Below are positions 57,557 through 64,000 of a stretch of DNA of 64,000 bases, piece by piece; positions within the stretch are counted from its first letter, which is position 1, and the number at the start of each line of letters is the position of its first letter. Made by a program: the position numbers and the translations under genes. The notes under the pieces were generated by a model. That model saw only the letters and a list, made by a program, of their open reading frames with translations. It was not told where the DNA came from and ran no database searches. The DNA is taken from contig NC_064614.1 in assembly GCF_023898315.1 (NCBI RefSeq), forward strand, positions 498,186,109-498,250,108, in the 5' to 3' direction. The stretch is from Schistocerca nitens (taxonomy: Eukaryota > Arthropoda > Insecta > Orthoptera > Acrididae).

Positions 57557-58080
57557 TTATGATTCAGTTTTTCCTGCTGTGCCAGCCACTCTTTGTAGTG
57601 GATTACTTCATCAGTTATCACTGTTTGGTCAGTCTTCACAGTTCAAGTTGATCTGACTCTATCCTCTCAGGTAGCCTCCGTCATTCGTGTTGTGCAGTTG
57701 GCCACGTGGGGTGTCAGTGTCTCTCAAGTTGTTGAGAGTGATCTTTAATTTGGGAGGCTGTTGTGACACCCATTTGCACACTGACATGCATCAATCATGA
57801 CTCTGCTTGTGCTCGCCGGTGGTAGGCTGCTCAATAGGTGGCAGGCGTCCTTCTGTAGGGGTCAGGCTGCTTCCATTTCAGCAGATCGTATGCTCCTCGC
57901 AACGAAATTATACAGGATTCCCACTGAAGCATGTCAACAAGTGTGACGATTCTCACTGTAAATAGGTCAAATCCATGTTCACCTATAACATCTTCATTAA
58001 CAAACTAGAAATATGTAATTTAAAGAGGTGTCTTATTTTAATTATGATTCGACAGAACTTAATAAAATCAACACAAGACT
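57557..58080. other. Non-coding stretch
   Basis: Nothing recognised. Confidence 0.3.
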
Positions 58081-58084
58081 GTCC

Positions 58085-58180
58085 CCACACCAAAACAGGG
58101 GAAGTAACATTGTTCACACAAGTTACCCCATCCACATCAACTACTGTGTATTCTCTCAATGCTGTCAGACTATGCCCAAA
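58085..58180 (-). repeat. Dispersed module, diverged copy 2
   Basis: gggaagtaacattgttcaca then caagttacccc is a diverged version of the reverse complement of the opening at 63303 and of 42062-42100. Only about 60 bases align. Confidence 0.5.
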
Positions 58181-59264
58181 TACTGATGGTGCATGCTTCA
58201 GGAATGTGCATAATCTACAGCAGAAGACATCACTAAGTGCTTCAAGAATGACAACAGATTTTTGACTTATTTAAGATACATGGGCAGGAAGAGTACATTA
58301 TGGCAGTGCTCAAAAATGACTGTATTCCAATCATGGTATGGTACATAATGTTATAAAACAAATAGCTTACAATGTGCGCATTTAAGGAAGTTTTATTTTT
58401 CCTATCAACAAGTGAAGAACAGTTCTTGGTCCAGTTCTTGAGTTTCATCCTTTGTGACCATTATTCTGATGCAGTTTTAAACTCTTTATTTTGATGTGTA
58501 TATAAAGATTTTTCTTTCGTTCTCTGAAGAATTTGCTGCCGTTCTACATTAAAGTCATAAACATGCTAGTCAACAATGGTTAATGTAGTGTCTGTTCTTC
58601 TTAGCTAATAACAGTTCTCACTGTAATTTGTACAGTGTTGATAGTGTATCTACACACTGTACTGTGGTCTTTACAATTACATTTTTACAAATTTATTATT
58701 CAGTTGTGGCAAAGGAAATGCACCAAGAGTAAAGATGAGCAAAATGTGGAATTGTAATTGTATTAAACATTACAGTATTTATTGAGATTTTATTAAATTG
58801 GCATTCATTGTCTAATATTCCAGGTTCAACTTGGATTGCAGGGACCAAGGGCATAAGGTATATTGCATTAGTAATACCACTGACAATGTACTGCCAAAGG
58901 GTGTGAATTTTGCCTTGAGGGAGTAGCCTGTACAGCTTGCTTCCTGTGTTGAAATACATATCTAATACTCTTTATTCGTGGGAAAGCGGTTTCTAAATAG
59001 CCAATTTTTAATCAGTGATTTTGTAACACTGAAATAAAAAATATCACAAACAAACAAATGTGCTAGGAGTGATAACATTATACAGAAAACCTAAATATTT
59101 GGAGCCCACAATGATTAAAAATTATTTTGTATTTAATGTGTTTTTGTGTAAACATGCTGAAGTCTGTGAGTTATGTAATACACTAAGGAACATGTGCAAG
59201 ACAATTGCACCCTAGTTTCCTTTGGTCAGAACCCAATAAAAAATGAAACAAATATTTTCCTTGG
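58181..59264. other. Non-coding stretch
   Basis: Nothing recognised on either strand. Confidence 0.3.
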
Positions 59265-59612
59265 TCAGTGGCCTTGCTGCAGTGGTAACACCAGTCCCTG
59301 TCAGATCACCAATGTTAAGAGCTGTTGGGCTCGGCTAGCACTTGGATGGGTCACCATCTGGGTCTACTGAGTGCTTTTGGCAAGTGAGATGCACTCAGCC
59401 CTTGTGAGCTCTGTTGAGAAGCTGTTTGACTGAGAAGTAGCGACACTGGTCATGAAAGCTGACAGCGGATGGGAGAGCGGTGTGCTGACCACATACCCCT
59501 CTGTATCGACACCCGGTGATGCATAAGGGCTGAGGATGACATGACAGCCAGTCAGTACCGTTGGGCCTTCAAGGGCTGTTTGGATGGTGTTTTTTTTTTT
59601 TTTTTTTTTTTT
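59265..59612 (+). mobile_element. 5S rRNA-derived SINE (SINE3-like)
   Basis: The first ~100 bases follow 5S rRNA: cagtccctgtcagatcacca, atgttaagagctgttgggct, then agcacttggatgggtcacca match the 5S words for the loop A/helix III to box C region. The downstream body (agagcggtgtgctgaccaca, gctgaggatgacatgacagc) matches a locust repeat I recall. It ends in a T run at 59591-59612. Diverged from 5S, so not a functional rRNA gene. Confidence 0.82.
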
Positions 59613-60007
59613 AAATACTTTCTTGAACATGCTAGAATCATGTTATAAGTGGGTCTACATCCACTGACAATTATATCAAATGTTTGTTGATAGTAAATAT
59701 TGGAACTGAGTATAGTTTATTGAAAATAATAATGATACAGACGTGTATTTGATACCCTTTAGAAGCAATCGTGCCAATTTGTACTGATGCACAAATCCAT
59801 GAAGATATCACACTTAAAAGCATTGCCTGTAAGTGTAATTCATTTACTCAGGAAACTTGGATACATATTGTTATAAGGCACAGATTCCATTACATTCTAT
59901 TAAAAGGCACGACTTCCATCCATTTGAACCTACTTACAGTAGTCAAATCTAGGTGCAGCTTTGTAATTTTTACCCCACCCCCTTCCCTCCAGTACCAAAC
60001 TGACTTG
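59613..60007. other. Non-coding stretch
   Basis: Nothing recognised. Confidence 0.3.
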
Positions 60008-60190
60008 ACGATTCCTTGATGCCCTGAGATGTGTCCTAACAGTCAGTCCCATTTCTTAGTAGTGCCATTAATTTCTCTTCTTACCAAACTTATCCAGTAC
60101 TGCCTATTTAGTTATCTGGTATACCCATATAATCTCCACCATTCTTCTGTAACACTACATTTCAGATGCTATATTCTTATGCAAATTAAT
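60008..60190 (-). mobile_element. RTE-type LINE fragment, old
   Basis: ccttgatgccctgagatgtg, tcagtcccatttctta and ttaccaaacttatccagtac then ccaccattcttctgtaacac are a diverged match to the same LINE as at 1912-2236 and extend further 5' than that copy. No open frame remains and the (CAA)n tail is missing. Confidence 0.65.
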
Positions 60191-60608
60191 TTTCAGGTTG
60201 TGTGAACACCTACTTTATCTCCCTAAATGAACACTGACTTAACAAGATTGAATAGGCATTTTGTTGTGATGACTGATCTGTAGCGTAACCAGAGGATTAG
60301 GTTAGGGTGCCTAAGGGACAGTTAGGTTGTGTGTGGCCAAGCTGAATGTGGAAGCAGAGTGTTAAGAGTAAAGTGTGTCTCATACCTGTGCAGATAGTAT
60401 TGTATGGGTGGGTACAGTGGGGGTTACCTTGTGTGCGAGCACTACCTGGTAGGGGGGATTCAGTTCAACGGATGAGGCCTACTCAAAAGCAGAACTCCTA
60501 AGCTACAGTAAGCGACTCTGCAAAAGATCATATGGACAACTCATCCCAGTATGACTAATAATATGACTGACTGGAGTGCCTAATAGGAAAATCACCCCAT
60601 GGGACATT
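60191..60608. other. Non-coding stretch
   Basis: Not identified. It ends in gggacattaaacactaatct, wording typical of a SINE 3' end, but no head was found. Confidence 0.3.
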
Positions 60609-63280
60609 AAACACTAATCTTCACACAATGGAAAATCCATTATGTAATAATGACAATGTTATGAAAAGGGTAGTTGCTACTCACCATATAGTGGAGATAA
60701 TGAATATATGTTGTGTAATTGTGATGAATGCCTGTGTGGGCGAAAGCTTTGTTTGACAATCTTTTTGTTGTATCTGGCTGTGGATCAGCACCTCCACTAT
60801 ATGGTGAGTAGCAACTATCCTTTTTATAAGATTGTCAAACATTAATCTTCCTTATTTATTGCTGTGAGATGACAAAGCAATCCAGGTATAGTTATTAGTG
60901 CCACTATTTTAAACCAGACAGCTGTTTTTGTTGTTATAACCAGTGCTTGATTTGTGATGGTATACCGTATCGATACCCCTGATAAAAAAAAAATGTTAAA
61001 ATAATGTTTTAAGACATTAATTTTTAAAAATACAGTCCTTGGTAGGCGAGAGAACTAGTACTATTACTTTTTTTTTTTTACAAATCAAACAGTGGTCACA
61101 ACAGCCCCTACTTCTTCAACATCGTGTCATATCCAAAAGGCCAAACCAAACTGGACATATCTAGAAGAAACTGTCGTAAATTAGTGTTAATTTTTATAGC
61201 CCATTATGTACTCTCACAGACTGATCAATCCAAAGTTACATGCAGAGGAGAGGTGAACACATGACAAATAAAAAGCTGTGTATCATTGGCTGAATGTGTT
61301 ACAATTGGCTCATCACACTTTATTCTAAACATATACACAGTGAATCTTTGATGAGGTCTAGGACAGATTAATATTCAATATTTCTTCTTCCCATTCACAT
61401 ACAGATAGCTGGAACTTATGCAGTGAAACGACTGATTCAGTAGCACCTGACTGCAAACGCAGAACTTCATGGACTATTTCCTCGCAACAAGAGAGAAATG
61501 TAGGTTCAAGTTGCAGGCTGGCAGTAATTTTCACATGTCACTAACAGGTATTACATTTATACCTAATACTGCTGAAGTTCACAGTAATACAAATACATTT
61601 TGAACAATTGAATATATTTCAACAAAACATTCAACATTCCATGCAGAACCAATCACAAAATATTTTAATTTCATACTTTTCACAGTTTTACTTTTGAAGA
61701 AATGTAAGCAACTCAGCCAAAACATATTATCCTTGGACCTATAATCATTAGTGGATGAACCAATGAATTCTTCTCAAAACTGCATGCATTTACTCCCCAC
61801 CCCCCCTCCCTTCCAAGACACACACACACCTGATGTAACATTATGCAATGATTCTGTAATTACTTTCTCTGGGTGGGGACGGGAGCAGGGATTGTGAACA
61901 ACACACACATAAAATGAGACAATATAACATATGTAAAAGAGATAACTCCTTTTGCAATAAAGATATTTATTTTACTGCAGTTTTTTTTAACATGTCATAC
62001 TAAAAAATCGCATTCATTGCAACAGTAACTCCACACAAGAGATACAAGTGTCATCCACTTCAATAAACATTTTATGACAATGAGTTTTCACAGTGGAATG
62101 TAAACCATTTCACTTTCTTAAAGTGTATCTAGGATGCTACTATTGACAGTGCCATAACATTAATATATCACTAGACACAATAATTTGGCATAGATGGTAA
62201 AATATAAAATAGTGATCTTTGATATTCGCCATGGCCTATCCTTAGTAACCATTCCAGAAAATATAGTGTGGTGTCAGAGAACATTTGGATGTACAATCTG
62301 GTAGTTCTGGTGTGGTACTGGATTTGCGATGTGTTTCTGAAAATAAATCAAAGGTATAAAGAATGAATTATTGAATACTTTTTGATAGAACCTGGCAGTA
62401 AAAAAAAGAACAAGCATAAGTAGAATATCATCACCACATGTCAAATCAGAAAAGAAACAAATATTCACACAAAAATGAAGCACATGAAATCCTCAAAATT
62501 TAACCAAAACATTACAAGAATAAATACTACTGGTGTTGTAAATTTTACGTGACCTATACATCTCAAATGAAGACCTCAATACCAGTAACCCATACAGAAC
62601 TCAAAAACTCAACACAATTTTCATTTGACCTACATAGCTCCAACAAAGCCCTTGATACCAGGAACCAACCACTCTAAAAGATGGTGTTGCAAATTTCACT
62701 TCACTCACATAGCTCAAGCAAAGTCCTAGGTACCACACTTTCATTTACTCTATGTAAACCAAAGTTCTCAGTACAACAAACCAAACCATGCTCACATGAC
62801 TAATATCAGAAATGTATCCTAACCAACAATGGTACATCAGTACCCATGATACCTACCAATAACAATCCAACAATTACCAAACACTTACAAGGAAACCCTG
62901 AAAATTCATGAAAACTTTCATCACCACCGATTTCAATATACACAAACAACTTTGCCCATTGCAACTAACAAAGAGCTACTCATAAATATCTGTATCTTCT
63001 TCACAACTGAAATAAAGAGAAAAATATTACCACAGGAAACACACAACACTAATATTTACAAACATAAAAATTAATCCATCAGCCAAAATTTGCAAATTCA
63101 AAGTAACTCACCAGAATGCCAGCACAAATTCTTTCAGTAGCAACCTGAAATATTCATTTCATGTCAAACAACTCAGTAACAAACATCCAGCACAAGAGAG
63201 CGCCACCAAATACTGCAACACACATTCTACAAACACAAAGACTCAAAAACCTCAAGGCTTACCGTGACTTCACGGATTCG
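60609..63280. repeat. Right arm of the large inverted duplication
   Basis: Reverse complement of 51001-54106 without the two SINEs; about 2.67 kb. It contains the foldback copy 60663-60838 and the three 75-base tandem units. The outer edge at 63280 is where the module below begins; the left arm lacks that module. Confidence 0.93.
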
Positions 63281-64000
63281 AAGATAATACTCTCAACTGG
63301 ATGTGGTAACTTCTGTGAACTACGTCACTCCCCAAGTTTCGCTGTCACTAGAGTCTTGTGTTGACATGAGGCAGAAGCAGGTAACGACTGAGCTGAGGGG
63401 CGAGCCTGTTGACATAGTGGCTCTTTTTTTTTTTGTTGTTGTTGTTGTGGTGTTTACCGTGCCTTCGGCTTCGCCGAATCTACGTGTACTTGTGTGTGGT
63501 TTCTGTTGTTATTCTCTGGGATTATATTTTTGTTTGACAAAAACAAAAACATGCGCTTCGGAGGGCATGTTCAGTAACAGTAAGGCCTTGCGGCCCCCGA
63601 CCATCCTCGATTTATGGGGCGTGGGTTTATGGTTGTTGGGTTCTGTGCAGTGGGTGCAGCGGGTGCTGCTTCCCACTGCTTTCTTTTGTACAGTCGCGCC
63701 AGTCGGCCGCTCGGCGAGATGTCGTCGTTCCGTGGCGGCCGCTGTCCTCGTTGTTGCGGGATGATGGTCGTCCCCACCTTGGTGGGGTACGGTGTTTCCC
63801 GCCGCTTGCCCACTGAGGACGGGCGTCATGCATTCGTAGGTCTGCAGCTGGTCTGCGTCTACACTTTAACATTTCATCTAGTCTAGTGTGGTTTACTCTA
63901 GTTTAATCTATGATGCTAAGGGTGGTCGCACAGCCGACAGAGAGGGGGGGGGAGTGGACTTAGTCGTTACGTCTTACATTACTTTGCGTTCCTACGCTAC
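63281..64000 (+). repeat. Dispersed module (copy 3) followed by GC-richer sequence
   Basis: Opens with ggtaacttctgtgaactacg and the frame VTSVNYVTPQVSLSLESC, as in the 42-kb copy. From 63450 on the sequence is GC-richer than its surroundings with several overlapping open frames on both strands (63509-63886), none recognised. (GTT)n near 63430. It could be the 5' end of a retroelement that continues beyond the window. Confidence 0.5.

Noticed and set aside
59265-59370. Possible 5S rRNA gene
   Set aside because: Diverged from 5S and fused to a SINE body ending in a T run.
51001-63280. Polinton/Maverick-type element with long terminal repeats
   Set aside because: No polymerase, integrase or capsid-like frame seen in the spacer.
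1-64000. CRISPR array, bacterial operon or phage-like system
   Set aside because: No regularly spaced short repeats, operon-like gene packing or ribosome-binding patterns; splice signals and SINE/LINE content show animal nuclear DNA.

Overview
The window looks like insect nuclear DNA, most likely from an orthopteran of the locust/grasshopper type (Schistocerca-like). This rests on low gene density, AT-rich spacers, and repeats I recognise from memory as very abundant in locusts: a tRNA-headed SINE whose body carries the motif tctgagcactatgggactta, (CAA)n-tailed RTE LINEs, and palindromic repeats holding the motif gctactcaccatatag. No database search was possible, so the species is inferred.

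Only one host gene is supported: the 3'-terminal exon of a WDR44-like gene (Rab11-binding WD-repeat protein) at 5094-6791 on the + strand, with seven WD blades in one 1.7-kb exon. The following ~8 kb is AT-rich with few coding-type repeats and could hold a long 3' UTR. It contains microsatellites and a near-perfect 0.6-kb foldback element.

The rest is a layered collection of mobile elements. Region 0.5-5 kb: a fossil Ty3/Gypsy fragment split by a foldback element, an RTE LINE end, and a complete-length mariner in the last WDR44 intron. Region 15.8-28 kb: four or five LINE fragments (two CR1/L2-like, one I-like, one with an RTE-type tail domain), a decayed Tc1/mariner-group element, a Tc1 end, and a pogo/Tigger-like element nested in a LINE. 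Region 31-40 kb: an R4/Dong-type LINE end beside an (AAT)n run, a nearly intact Mutator-like element, an apparently intact Tc1 element inside it, a mariner split by a SINE, a PIF/Harbinger derivative, and a palindromic tRNA-like SINE. Region 43-49 kb: a P-element whose THAP domain is split by a CR1/L2-like LINE and whose C-terminus is split by a SINE.

Region 51.0-63.3 kb is the largest structure: two ~2.67-kb inverted arms separated by ~6.5 kb. The left arm carries two SINEs that are absent from the right arm, giving filled/empty site pairs. The spacer holds a deleted mariner, a piece of a dispersed module seen three times in the window, and a 5S-rRNA-derived SINE. I see no CRISPR array, bacterial operon or functional RNA gene.
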